Positions 23,651 through 35,339 of a stretch of 64,000 nt of DNA are shown here, piece after piece. A program made the position numbers and the translations under genes. Source of the stretch: Membranipora membranacea (Eukaryota; Bryozoa; Gymnolaemata; Cheilostomatida; Membraniporidae); assembly GCA_914767715.1 (NCBI GenBank), contig OU612069.1:22937387-23001386 (forward strand), in the 5' to 3' direction. The notes under the pieces were generated by a model. That model saw only the letters and a list, made by a program, of their open reading frames with translations, was not told the DNA's origin and made no database searches. How positions within the stretch are numbered: the first letter of the stretch is position 1; each line of letters starts with the position of its first letter.

Positions 23651-24242
23651 GGAGTTTGTCCGGGCCAGGGTGCGATCTCACAGTTGGGCTGGCGGGGGGG
23701 GGTCTCTGGGTGTGTGATGGATAGCGGGCACAGTGGGCATGTTTTGTCTGGGCTTTTCATGATGTTCATGTGGTGTTTTTGTTATTAGTTGGAGGGTTGG
23801 CTGCCACTCTAGTCACAGACTATCTGGCTGACCCATGCTTTTATTTACTTTCTTTGAACATTTATTTCTCTTAATTTACAATGTTTCTTTAAAACAAAAA
23901 TACAGAAAAAAACAAACAAAGGAAACATGTCAATAGGTAAGGTACCTGAATATGATTGTAAAGATGAATGGTCTACATATAAAATGAGATTTAGGTGACT
24001 GCCTTGGTGAGATAAGGGGTTATGAGGATATCTATAGAATTGAAACCTGTACTCCCATATTCTGCAAAGCTTGACAAGTTCTGTTGATGTTCAGTGATAA
24101 GTTGGACGCTGATATAGATAAATGCATCTTCGATGTTCTCCCGCACCTGTTTAGAGGAGTAAATGGGCTTCACCACTCGTATGTGTACAAATGGATCAAG
24201 GCAAAATGCAAGAGTAATTGCCGACGTCTCCATCTCTGTGAA

Positions 24243-24520
24243 CAAGGCTATTGAAGACAGTGTTTAGCTGCTACCGCTGCCAGATGATAAAAGGAGAAGA
24301 ATTGTCTATGATTGACCTCGCATCTGCCTACACACAGTCAAGGCTAGACCAAAGCTCTCAGAAGATTCTCACAATAAATACTTCCAAAGGGTTATTAGTG
24401 ACTACCAGGTTGCTGTTTAGTGTGGAAGTAGCAAGTATTTAGTTTCAACAAGATCAGATCCTAGATCAGATTTGGACAGGTGTTCCTAACACATGTTGTT
24501 ATATCGATGATATTCTTGTA
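24243..24520 (+). mobile_element. Ty3/Gypsy-type LTR retrotransposon RT remnant
   Basis: S-M-I-D-L-A-S-A-Y-T-Q, then T-I-N-T-S-K-G-L, then C-Y-I-D-D-I-L-V after a frame change: the three consecutive Gypsy RT blocks, the last with the catalytic DD. No LTRs, protease or integrase were found around it. Confidence 0.75.
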
Positions 24521-24524
24521 AGAT

Positions 24525-24890
24525 GTCCTCCTCCACTGTATCCATCCACCTTTTCTTTAGCCTCACTCTCTTTCTCCTTTCCTATATCCTTATCTCAGCC
24601 ACCATTCTAATATCTTACTCCTTAGCACTCCTGCGTACATGTCCATACCATTGAAGATGTCTCCTCCTCACGCCTATTGCAATCTCGTCTGTTGTGGCCT
24701 CCTCTCTTATACTCTCATTTGTTACATGGTCTTCCCAGTCAATGCTGTATTGCGCCGCAGAACCCTCCTATCAGTTGCACTTATCTCATATTCTTGTCTT
24801 TGAGTCAGTGGCCAGATCTCATTTCCTACGACAGTGTAAGTCTTATAATCGTCTTGTACAACACAACTTTGAGCTTGGTCAAAATTTTTA
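24525..24890 (-). mobile_element. RTE-like LINE C-terminal fragment
   Basis: The minus strand reads G-N-E-I-W-P-L-T, then I-R-E-E-A-T-T, then L-Q-W-Y-G-H-V-R-R, then K-K-R-W-M-D-T-V, the order of an RTE-type C-terminus, with in-frame stops and one shift. It is related to, but not a copy of, the element at 15.1-16.1 kb. Confidence 0.7.
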
Positions 24891-24959
24891 TTGCCAGCTA
24901 GCCATTGCCAGCACAGTTTGATGAAGTTGCTGTGCTCTCGAAATTGCAATCCGTTAATT

Positions 24960-27175
24960 ATATTGGTATAAGGTTTTAATTATTTATCTAATAATATTTT
25001 TTTCTTACCTCAATGATTAACGAGATAGCTGGGGGTTCCCCTATAGGAGGGGGCGACTAATACGCCATTTCCTGGTTAACCCCCAATAAGTTAGAAATAA
25101 ACATTTTAGTAAGTACAGTAAGTTGTTGGAGTACAGCATGGGCAGGGCAAGAACTTTATAGGAGGAAATTCGGCCTCGATACTTTAGAAAATGCGGAAAA
25201 TTTAGCACCAACTACACATGCACCCAAGTCACCTTTCACACACTGAGAAATATAGTAACATAAGGTAGTATTTGAGGGCGGGAAGATGGGAATTGTGAAA
25301 AAGACGACTTGTCGCTACAGTTGTCTAGAATGAAAGGGATGAGAAAAACCCGCGAACTGACAAGATAAGTAAATTAGCATAAACTCGCTATAAGGTGCGC
25401 CGTGGTACAGGATAATGCTTTAGGTAAGATAAGATAACTACAAAGTATGAGGCTATGAGGCCAGATTAAAGCTAGTAAATTTTACCAGTTATAACACCGT
25501 ACTGTGTTATAAAATAACTGAGCCTTGTCACATTGCTCAAGAAAAAATGAGTTCTTTAGGTGTAAAAAACTCTGTATATAATTATATACTCTCTCCAGTG
25601 CAAATTTCAGGAAACGACTCCTGCAGCCCTAATCCCCTTGTATGAAATAGCAAACGCACAAATTGTTTGCGCCATCTCATATCCCCTATAAAATACTAGG
25701 TGGTTGGGGCTTATTGGCGAATCTGCTTCAAGATGATTGTAACTTTCTCTCCCCAGATTGGTGCTTATGGTTATGCTTATGGTATCGAACTGACGCTGAG
25801 ATTGTTGGTAATATTGTGGTATTATTTTATCTCTAATAGCGATGTGAAAACTAAATTGGTAAAATGGTTGCAATGTTAATGGTCTGAAAACTTCTTGATA
25901 AAGTGAATGAAATTGATGACATAAGAACAACGAGCATGAGTAATTACATAAAACAATTAATATCAGTGTCACAATAATATCAAAACGACTATGGAATCAA
26001 GAGTAAAACTGTTAAAAAATACCTCGTTCAGCTTCCAGGGATGGAGTTAGATATATATATTGATAATGATACTGTAATCTGTTTCTGATCGTTTTATGCT
26101 GTTTGACTTTTTGAATAATAAAGTTACAGCGAGTATAATGCTACATGTTGCTCGGTAGCTGATAATATTGAATGTGAATTTAGGTTAAAATTGTACCAAA
26201 AACAGCATGATATTGCATATTATGTAACATGTACTAAATCAAGGATTATGATTCAAGACATGATTGTTGCCAACAATTTTATAAAGGCAACCGGAAAAAC
26301 AGCCTGAAGGGAAGATGATTAGTATGACTGAATGTTGTTTTAGTGATGATATTAAACCCAAGCTGTTACAATAATAATCAGTTCAATTGTAATTGTAAGC
26401 AACGAGACAAGAGATTGATAGCTATTGCGAGAGCAGTTGGATTCCACAAACAGACCAAAATCTTACAATGATACTCCCACCACACAACCTTTCACAATCG
26501 CACCATTGCAGCTGTCTCTTTTAACACTATGTATGTGTTATTACCTTTTGACAGTATACAAACTGTTAGAATCTGATCAAATTTGAGGAAATGGATTGTA
26601 AAAGAGAAGTTTGTTTGGTGTGAGGCTTTATCTGATTAAATGCTGGTGGAGCCACGATGGAAAAAATAAAATCAGTTATTAAAGTACATATTGTCTTGGT
26701 ATGTAACTGCAGCTTGTCAAATTCCTATCTCTGAAATGTTAGAAAATGATTGAAATTGGATACAATACCCTGGTTTCTTGTCTTTGTAACAGGTACAAAT
26801 TTCTTTAAATTCACTTTTTTTCTGTAGATTGCTGCATGTGTTTTGATAATTGGTTAGTAGAGAGGCTGTGAATTCTAGTAGTTGTCCCAAGATACAAGAA
26901 TTTCACATAATGTATACACTTCACGTTGCTGGTCAATTTTGACTTTAACATGATTCGGGTGAAACTTGTAACGGTTACTTTTACATGTTCCTGGCATTTC
27001 TGGTATTCAATGCTTTTCCGTCATAACTCTTAAAATAATAATTTTCCGGGAGTATTTTTAATTGTAAAACTTCTCAAAGCTATTGTAAAACTAACGGCCA
27101 GACTATTTATTGTTTTGAGTAGTGTTTAAGGTAAAATTGCATATTACTCCAGCACATCATTTTAATATATCAACC
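24960..27175. other. No gene recognised
   Basis: A GC-richer patch near 25030-25090 has no open exon. A 120-codon minus-strand frame at 25607-25972 lacks an ATG and any good splice frame. No transposon signature seen. Confidence 0.4.
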
Positions 27176-27179
27176 AGCA

Positions 27180-27690
27180 ACACTTTTTGAAAGAGCATGC
27201 AAAACAGTGTATGTGACTTTGTCGATACCAGTTATGTATTCAGGCTATTCACACCATATTGCAGAACAAGAACAGAACACAATACAAACCAGATATACAT
27301 ACATGAAAGGTCACTTCAGGATTGAATAAACCCCATAAGTGAAAGCTATGGGTTGTCATCTCTCCCTTGAGCTTAGATTTTGACTGCGACTGATTTTGCT
27401 CATACTATACAAAATATTGGCTAGTTTGCAATTAGGCAAAAACAATCATCATGCTCTGTTTAATCACACTTTTTCAAAGAGCATGCAAGACATTGAACGT
27501 GACTTTGTCAATACCAGCTATGTATGCAGGCTATTCATACCATATTGTAGAACAAAAGCGAAACATTTTACATTCCTTTGAGCATAGATTTTGACTGCAA
27601 CTGATTCTGATTTTATACAGAACTCTGGGATATAGTTTTGCAATTAGGCAAAAACAATCATCATGCTCTGTTTTGTTCACTGCATCAAGA
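27180..27690 (+). repeat. Direct duplication in A-B-A-B order
   Basis: Segment A (AAAGAGCATGCAA...TACCAG...CAGGCTATTCA) occurs near 27190 and 27473. Segment B (TTAGATTTTGACTGC...AGGCAAAAACAATCATCATG) occurs near 27372 and 27583. The two units are about 280 and 210 bp long. Confidence 0.8.
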
Positions 27691-27699
27691 TATTATCAG

Positions 27700-28330
27700 T
27701 TTAAGCACCATACAAATATCCATACAGTTAATACAATGATAATTTTGGCTGTTTTCCAAACACAATCAACAGTTTGCTTACGTATGCAGTGACATGTTAT
27801 TCTGACATAAGCCTTACGTTAGACTTTCTCTTTCACATTCTAATTGAGTCTTGCAAGCTGGTCTGAGGTCTAAGGTCCACTGGATGTGTTTAGAAACTTG
27901 TAGTTGCATTCAACTCAGACAAATGTAAGTTTTTGTATTACACCAAACAAGTGAAGTGAATTTGTGATACTTCATAATGTGTATGGGGGGGGGGGAGAGG
28001 ACTGTTCTATTGAAATTTGAGTGATCTTTGTTGATACAGCCATTGCATAAATTATTGTTATTTATTGAAACTGTATCTGCAATGCGGCAAATAAAGAGGT
28101 GGGGATCTACATTTAGTCCATCAGTCTTGGTATGTAACATTGAGATTCATGGGCCTCGTCCTCATCATTTGCTCGATCACATTTTCTATCCTTCCGGATT
28201 ATTTTAATTATACTCACTTTGCTGTGATCCAAATTCAGAATGTTGAGGACACTGGCAAGCTCTATGTTCTTGATTTGAGATGTGCAAGACTATGAATAAG
28301 ATCTCAATATTTATTGAGTGATTTCATTTA
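27700..28330. other. No gene recognised
   Basis: Contains a G11 run at 27986-27996. No exon seen before the one at about 28.33 kb. Confidence 0.35.
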
Positions 28331-28331
28331 G

Positions 28332-28643
28332 TGGAAGCGGGATTGTCCTGTCCTGGTCATCAAGAAGGTAACATACTGTTCCTCATACTATCCTCAGAGA
28401 GAAGAAGCTTGTATTATATAACTGAGTGCAACAGTACAAGAAATTATAACTGAAAGTTGTGTTTAAATACAAGGACTGAATGAGAGCGATATTTCCATGT
28501 TTCCCCCATTACATACATCATTGTTCTCTCTCCACAGCCAAGGCACAGTGTTCTAGATGGTCAACAGCTGATGCTTTTGCGGTTCGGGAATTGAGCTTAT
28601 TGGATACTAGACACACAGAACTAGCAACGCTAAAGAATCTTGC
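28332..28643 (+). CDS. Orphan internal exon(s) of an unrecognised gene
   Basis: The secure part is 28538-28643: a pyrimidine-rich acceptor (TCTCTCTCCACAG), 34 open codons and a GTAAGTTT donor. The codons read with a protein-like mix: C-S-R-W, then A-D-A-F-A-V-R-E-L, then H-T-E-L-A-T-L-K-N-L. A possible 36 bp exon at 28332-28367 (donor GTAACA) would join it in phase. Neither end of the gene was found and I do not recognise the family. Confidence 0.5.
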
Positions 28644-28649
28644 GTAAGT

Positions 28650-29475
28650 TTGTTTTCTTCGTTTGTGTTACAGAAAATTATGAGAGATGTAAGAAAATTT
28701 GATAATCTTGATTTGGAAATATTGATGATTGCTGCCACTGAAATAACTGTGAGCACATCCAGATGAATAATTGAAGCTTTACTCTCATAATTTTCACTGA
28801 ATCAACATTCAATAAGCCAGTTGAAATAGAGACTGTTCACATCAGGCTAAAATAATGGCATCATCACTTAAACATTTATTTCACTCCAACAAGTTTATTC
28901 AAACAACAAGTTTATTTATCTTACAACAAGTTATTCATTTATCTTACAACAAGTTTATTCAAACTACTAGCATTTTAGGTTTCAATGCTGAGATTGAACC
29001 CTCATATTGAAATCATTCAGCAATATAGAGTACGATGGCCACACATTTCCCTGAGCAACAGAAGCTTGAAAACCCAAACAAAATTCTAATCAGCACGGAT
29101 TGTGACATCTATAACACGTGCAAGTGCTTGCCAAATTTCATAAATCAAAGACTGACTTATTGTGAATAATACCAGATTGCCAATAAATTATCACAATGGC
29201 AGCCAGCAAACCTCTAAAAGTTCCATTGTTTAATATTTCTTTCATCTCAAACAATTCGCAATGCTTTTGGCAACGATTCAATATTGTTTGAATTTAACTT
29301 GTTATATAATTTTATCTTAATTGAGTTGTGTTTTTGTTCGATTGGTAACATTGGTAACATTGGTAACATTGGCTGCAATTAAACTTTCATTGTGTTCACA
29401 TTAATAACAAACATGTATGATTGTTTCATTTTATGCAAGCGTATCAAATTGTTCACTGCTCAAATTAACAATAAT
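28650..29475. repeat. Simple direct repeats
   Basis: CAACAAGTTTATTCAAAC-type words repeat four times at 28885-28965, and TTGGTAACA repeats three times at 29343-29370. Nothing else is seen in this stretch. Confidence 0.5.
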
Positions 29476-29477
29476 AA

Positions 29478-30800
29478 ATAAACATAGACTTAATATACTA
29501 CCTAGACAGGCCAATAGCATTAAATACTGTCCCACTTAAATAGCACGACATGACGTAATTAGTTTGTGCTGTGAACCATAGTTTACTATATACCATTCAA
29601 TGAAATAATGTGAAAATTCAAGGGACGCCGGGTAGGATAACAGCCCTTGTCCGGTCCCTAATTATTTAACCACAGAGAAAATTAGTGAGTTTATGTAAAA
29701 GACCTTTCCGCACGAGATGGATATATATGACTCCTTAGGCGAATCCAAAGCGAGAACAGACCTGATAAGTTACAATCATTAGCCAATAAATATTGAAACA
29801 AAAACAGCCATCTACCCTTAACACTTCTACCACTACTATTCAAATGCACAGAATACCCACAACACAGTATCACAAATATTTTGTTGGATGAGCCAGATCA
29901 AAGCACCACCACCATCATCATAGATTTTTGCATAAATATTCCTAGTCATGACTGAGCACAACCTGCTCAGCTTGGATTCCTTGTTAAAAGATTATACTGC
30001 AAATTTTATTGTCGCTTTATGAGGAAGAATAGATCTGTGCTGTAAATTGAGTATGCCAACTCCAGATATGTATGTATGATGAAGCTAGGGTACGTGACAT
30101 ATATATATATATCAAGTCTTTGGTAATCTCTCATCAATGAAATAATATAGTAAATCAAGACACGCAGGGTATAATACCAGCCAAATTATATTAGATGTGT
30201 TTTAATTTATGAGATAAAAATTATCAAAACAAATACAGCCCTGTACTTAACCACTTCTATCACTACATGACGAAAAAGAGGGCTGTTACTGCGGAATTAT
30301 ACTAATTTCTGAGGACCCGACCAAGGCTAACGGCTACCACTATCAGCGATTGTTGCCATATTTGATGTGACTGATTACAGCATGAGCTAAAGCTTATCGA
30401 CACAAATACAGCCATGAAGCAAGCCACTTCTTTATCACTACTTTGTAAAAAATATGAATATATACTGTAGAGTTATACTTATTGTTGTGGGCACGACAAA
30501 AATTAAAAACACTACCACTATCAGCGAGCATTGCAAAGTTAGATATGATTGGTTGCAGTATACGTTAAAATTAATCAAAATAGTAGAGCAATGTAAGCTA
30601 ACCACTTCTTACACTACTTAGCAAAAAAAATATATACTGTGGGATTATACTGAAATTTGCGGATGGGTCAAAGACTAGAAAACTACCACTATCGGTGATT
30701 GCTGCAAAATTTCCAAATGAGACACTATCACTATCAGCGATCGCTGAAAATTAGATATGACTGAACACAATAAGCCTGCTCAGTTTGGAGCGCTTATTGT
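29478..30800 (+). repeat. Repeat family R1, copy a, with an internal degenerate 190 bp satellite
   Basis: From 29478 to about 30250 it matches, in inverse orientation, 33290-34055. Near 29620-29660 is a GC-rich hairpin (GGGACGCCGGG ... CCGGTCCC). From 29820 onward a unit of about 190 bp recurs four or five times with drift, best marked by ACCACTATCAGCGA near 30340, 30514, 30690 and 30735. No coding frame. Confidence 0.75.
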
Positions 30801-30826
30801 CAGTGTTTGCTGCGAGTTTGGTTGTT

Positions 30827-31809
30827 TCATGGTGTATTCTGACCAGCGTATATCTCTTCACCATTAGGGGTTTGTAGATAGTGTGGGAAGGATTGGAAAA
30901 TTGTTGGGATAGCATCCTTTTTTAGCAAAGCTCTCCCACTCACACCAGGAGGCCTTCTAAATGTATCTCGTTTCAAATGTTCGCTACCTAGAACAGCATA
31001 TTTGGATGGAGTCCAGTTCTTGCGTTTAACGGCCGAAACCCATACCTTTAGCCTCTCCTTGTTATTTCTGGGGAAGGCGTGGAAACTTAAATTAGGATTT
31101 CCTGCCGGGTTATTTCCACAGCCGTAGGCAGCACACCAGTTTCCAGATGACTTTTTCTAAAAGCATCACAGATGATAACATATACAAATAATTATCATTT
31201 AACTACAGCTTTTGATATAATAAACAGAAATTGTAAAATCAATTTCATAGCAGCGTCAGCATGGCCAAGAAAGATCTGCGAGATCACCGATTGAGTCTAC
31301 TCACACTTCTTGACTGCTGTGCCAGTTCTGAGTTAGATATTTCGGGAGTAAATCAGAATTGTCATCTCAAAAAGTGTCCGTCCAGGCCCCCCCCCCCGCC
31401 CCATCACTATCGTTCCACCTTTTTTTTCTTACATTCAAATTTTATCACACCCATCGATTATTATTTACTATGTCTCTAGCCTTAAATTTATGTGCATGTA
31501 TAGAAGGATGTGGGTACTATCATGTGACAATATTTAATTGATTTCTATCTAAAAAAATAAGGAAGCCTGTCCTCTTAGATGGATGGGACAAGCAGAAATT
31601 ATGCCAAAAAATTAAATCCAATAAAGACCGAAATATGACAATGCATACATAAGAGCCACCACTTGGCTGTTTCTTACCTTATCATCTTGTGAAATGGTAG
31701 CAGCAGGATTTTCATCTTGTGAAGATGAGGCAGCCAGATTATCATCTTGTGAAGATGAGGCAGCCGGATTATCACCTTGTGAAGACGAGGTAGCAGGCTG
31801 TAGGCTCAT
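30827..31809 (-). CDS. Small THAP-domain protein, two exons, one zinc ligand missing
   Basis: Exon 1 (31678-31809) starts at ATG 31809 and encodes 44 residues: a Ser/Gln/Asp-rich tail made of four ten-residue repeats of the S-S-S-Q-D-D-N type, ending at a GTAAGA donor. Exon 2 (30827-31156) follows in phase 0 and encodes 109 residues plus TGA. It is a THAP fold in sequence: C-A-A-Y-G-C, L-S-F-H-A-F-P, the invariant W, and the closing A-I-P-T-I-F (usual AVPTIF). THAP domains bind DNA through a C2CH zinc site. Here the third ligand is changed: the usual L-C-S-x-H-F reads L-G-S-E-H-L, so zinc binding may fail. The total of 153 residues is short. It may be a domesticated or decaying transposase-type THAP gene; both exons are open. 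Confidence 0.75.
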
Positions 31810-31829
31810 TTAAAAATAGTTTTGCTATA

Positions 31830-32925
31830 AACTGAGCGGCGTGGGTATTATATACAGAACTTCTATGTTTGCCTTGTATCTCGCAACTGATGATAGTAAA
31901 ATTGCAGCTGGGATTACTTGTGAAGATGTGATAGCAGGCTGCAGGTTCACGTTATATAAATTAATAATCTCAACGAAGTATGAATATTAAAACCAGTAAC
32001 CATTTTGTTTACATAGTATCTTCAAGGAGTTTGAAAAAGGAGTGGAAAGCCTCTCATTTCAAATTGTTGTTTGTCTCCACTGGTAATTGTCTTCTCTTTA
32101 TCAGCAAAGGTTTATCATGACCACAGCCAATCAGAGAAAAGACTGCAGAGAGTGACTTCCTGCCAAAAAGAAGTACAACTTGAGTTGGTGTAATAATTTT
32201 AATGAACTGTCCAATCAGCAAGAGCATAGTTGTGGAATCCCATTTATAAAGATGGGCTCTACCGTAAGTTTCCTAAAGTGTTTGAACCTCTTGAAAAGAA
32301 AATTAACTAAGTAGCAGAGAGATATAGATAGCACTCAGGTATAGTCCATGTTTCAAACTATAGTCTAGTTTTACCTGGGACTCCAAAGCCCTCTGCTACT
32401 CATATGAGAAGGGAAAGTTCAACTGCAGACATGGCCATAAATTTGCATCATAATTTGGTAATCAATGGCGGTTTTCATCAGTCGAACGCGGTATGTTATG
32501 CCTCCCTTTGTCACTTAGGTGTTAAAAAGGGCTTATTTGAGTACTTTCACTCCTTTTATCTGGTCTAAGTTCCTCACATGGTTTTTAAATGGTGAATTAA
32601 TGATTTATTTTCAGTCTCTCTATCCCCCATCAAATATTTGCATTGGAATTATAATTCAATACCCTGCAAAAGTGGTTACTATATTACTAGCTATGTCTCA
32701 TCTACACTTGCAGTGATTTACATCATGATATATTGTCTCTGGGTGTCTGAATATACCATTGAGTAAACATGTAAAATATTTTAATAATTTTCAACTGGAG
32801 ACAGACATATAAAAAGACTGAGGACTTAAATGAATTTAAATGGAGAGACCATATTAGTACAACCCTTGGAAACAGCCTTGTTAAGTCACAGGCTACATTT
32901 TGTTTCCACTCCCTCTCTGTAGCTC
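31830..32925. other. No gene recognised
   Basis: 5' flank of the THAP gene. A partial echo of its exon 1 repeat (TGTGAAGATG...GATAGCAGGCTG) lies at 31919-31945. Otherwise nothing supported. Confidence 0.4.
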
Positions 32926-32930
32926 CCTGC

Positions 32931-33275
32931 TTCTACCACTACTATTCAAATGCACAGAATACCCACAACACAGTATCACAAATATTTTATTGGATGAGCC
33001 AGATCAAAGCACCACCACCATCATCATAGATTTTTGCATAAATATTCCGAGTCGTGACTGAGCACAACCTGCTCAGCTTGGATTCCCTGTTACAAGATTT
33101 TACTGCAAATTTTTTTGTCGCTTCATGAAGAAGAATAGATCTGTGCTGTAAATTGAGTATGCCAACTCCAGGTATGTATGTATGTATGTATCATGAAGCT
33201 AGGGTACTTGCGACATATATATATATATACATATATATCAATGAAATAATATAGTAAATCAAGGCACGCAAGAGT
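32931..33275 (+). repeat. Repeat family R1, copy b (partial)
   Basis: Matches copy a from about 29823 to 30155 in the same orientation, including the ATATAT run. It abuts copy c in opposite orientation and so forms one arm of a palindrome. Confidence 0.85.
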
Positions 33276-33284
33276 ATCTTTCAT

Positions 33285-34055
33285 CTTCTGTTTCAGTACA
33301 GGGCTGTATTTGTTTTGATAATTTGTATCTCATGAATTAAAACAGGTCTAATATAATTTGGCTGGTATTATACCCTGCATGCCTTGATTTACTTTATTAT
33401 TTCATATATATATATATATATGTGTCACGTACCCTAGCTTCATGATACACACATACATACATACCTGGAGTTGGCATACTCAATTTACAGCACAGATCTA
33501 TTCTTCCTCATGAAGCGACAAAAAAATTTGCAGTAAAAACTTGTAACAGGGAATCCAAGCTGAGCAGGTTGTGCTCAGTCACGACTAGGAACATTTATGC
33601 AAAAATCTATGATGATGGTGGTGGTGCTTTGATCTGGCTCATCCAACAAAATATTTGTGATACTATGTCGTGGGTATTCTGTGCATTTGAATAGTAGTGG
33701 TAGAAGTGTTAAGGGTAGACGGCTGTTTTTGTTTCAATATTTATTGGCTAATGATTGTGACTTATCAGGTCTGTTCTCGCTTTAGATTCGCCTAAGGAGT
33801 AAATTTACCATCTCGTGCGGAAATGTCTTTTACATAAACTCACAAATTTTCTCTGTGTTTAAATAAATAGGGACCGGACAAGGGCCGATATCCTGCCCGG
33901 CGTCCCTTGAATTTTCACATTATTTCATTGAATGGTATAATAGTAAACTATGGTTCACAGCACAAACTAATTACGTGGGACACATTATGATCAGTGAAGC
34001 ATAAGCATGGTCCTGTCTAGGTAGTATGTTAAGTCTATGTAAATAAGACGTTGGT
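33285..34055 (-). repeat. Repeat family R1, copy c
   Basis: Inverse complement of copy a over its whole first 770 bases, including the GC-rich hairpin near 33865-33905. With copy b it makes inverted arms of about 330 bp separated by about 120 bp. Confidence 0.85.
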
Positions 34056-34284
34056 AAATCAAGCCCATGCTAGAATGGCTAATATATTTGACTAAAAAGA
34101 CAACACGGGTGTATTTCACATTTTAGCTTTTTAATGATGACAATCAATTATGGGTGTTGTTATGGCACTTATTGAAAAATGTGACTGTATACATGACTGA
34201 TTGGTGGGTAAAAGGCTGCTTCACAGATCTCTTGCGAGCCAAACCCTAATGATCCTTTTGTAGGCTACGGAGGCTAATGAGGCT

Positions 34285-35181
34285 ATGGAGGCGATGGAGG
34301 CTATGGAGACAGGAGCAGGCTTTACTGAATCGTTGTGTGGTGCTTGTCGGCCGCCGCATGACCGTGTATATATTGGAATTCGAATAGCTACAATTTTGCT
34401 CACTCTTGGATCATTAATCTCTGACACAATAGTGACCATAACTTACAATGGGCTTTTTGCCCCACTAATGTTGCAAATTGCAGTAGGAGGATCATGGGCA
34501 CTACTGGCCATAAAAATTGGCATAGTTTATTATGAGGCAAAGGAAGGGGAGCTGAATTATGGATGCTTATGGTTTTTAAAGTATCTAGAGCAATTTGGTA
34601 CTCTTGTTTGTAAAGATATAATTATATCATTGTTTTTTTATCTTATGGTAGTGATTGGTGAAACACCAATTGAAGACATTCAGACTACTCTCAACAAGGT
34701 GTCAGTAGTATTAGCAGCTGCCTCATGTGTCTGGCGTTATCTAACAGAGTACTGTTTTAGGGTTTATGCTCATTTAGTCAAGGAAGAAATTAATTGCTGC
34801 AATTGCTGTAAAAATGGGGGTAACGGGTATGTTTTTGGTATGGGATATATGTCATTAATTGCTGTATGTGCAATGATGCTAATATGGATGGAAATTGAGG
34901 TTGTATTTGATATACTGAAACCTACTGTGCTGCCTTGCATCAATGGTACCAATGGTACCAGTGCAACTTCTGAGACAACGGCTGCGAATTTAATTGGATA
35001 CACAACCGTCAAGGGAACATATAATGGTACAGAATTTTGTGTACCTACTTATGTGATATTGGGTGATTCAGACATTAATGTGATAGCATATGTAGGTGCC
35101 TTCTGGCTGGCTTTCTGGGTGCTTGCTTTGACAACCTCATGTTGTTGTTGTTGTGTTAAAAATAAAGTTTGGTCATTATAA
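34285..35181 (+). CDS. Intronless six-pass membrane protein, unknown family
   Basis: ATG at 34285 to TAA at 35181, 298 codons without introns. The N-terminus repeats M-E-A and sits in a GGCTATGGAG-type DNA repeat that starts upstream of the ATG. About six hydrophobic helices are visible, near residues 28-54, 60-82, 108-124, 136-160, 188-212 and 268-290. The loop before the last helix has N-x-T/S sites (N-G-T repeats) and Cys, so it is probably extracellular or luminal. A C-C-N-C-C cluster follows helix 4, and five Cys after helix 6 could be palmitoylated. No channel or transporter motif that I can name. The frame is intact and uses ordinary codons. A 3' stem-loop follows. Confidence 0.75.
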   Translation: MEAMEAMETGAGFTESLCGACRPPHDRVYIGIRIATILLTLGSLISDTIVTITYNGLFAPLMLQIAVGGSWALLAIKIGIVYYEAKEGELNYGCLWFLKYLEQFGTLVCKDIIISLFFYLMVVIGETPIEDIQTTLNKVSVVLAAASCVWRYLTEYCFRVYAHLVKEEINCCNCCKNGGNGYVFGMGYMSLIAVCAMMLIWMEIEVVFDILKPTVLPCINGTNGTSATSETTAANLIGYTTVKGTYNGTEFCVPTYVILGDSDINVIAYVGAFWLAFWVLALTTSCCCCCVKNKVWSL

Positions 35182-35294
35182 CGTGGGCAAGCTTAAGGTA
35201 AAGAAAGGTACACCACTAGTAAAGTATTATTTTGATTAAGAGATAATTCTTAATTTTTTCAAGGCTTTTTTGCTTGACTTAGACTGACGGAAAT

Positions 35295-35332
35295 ATCTCT
35301 TACACCTGGTTCCATAACGAGGTGTAAGAGAT
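35295..35332 (+). other. Stem-loop in the 3' flank of the membrane-protein gene
   Basis: ATCTCTTACACCT and AGGTGTAAGAGAT form a perfect 13 bp stem with a 12-base loop, about 115 bases after the stop codon. Confidence 0.6.
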
Positions 35333-35339
35333 TATTTTG

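Noticed and set aside
25607-25972. Minus-strand frame of about 121 codons with a hydrophobic start
   Set aside because: It starts with GTG, has no ATG near its beginning, and no acceptor gives an open entry. It has no known motif.
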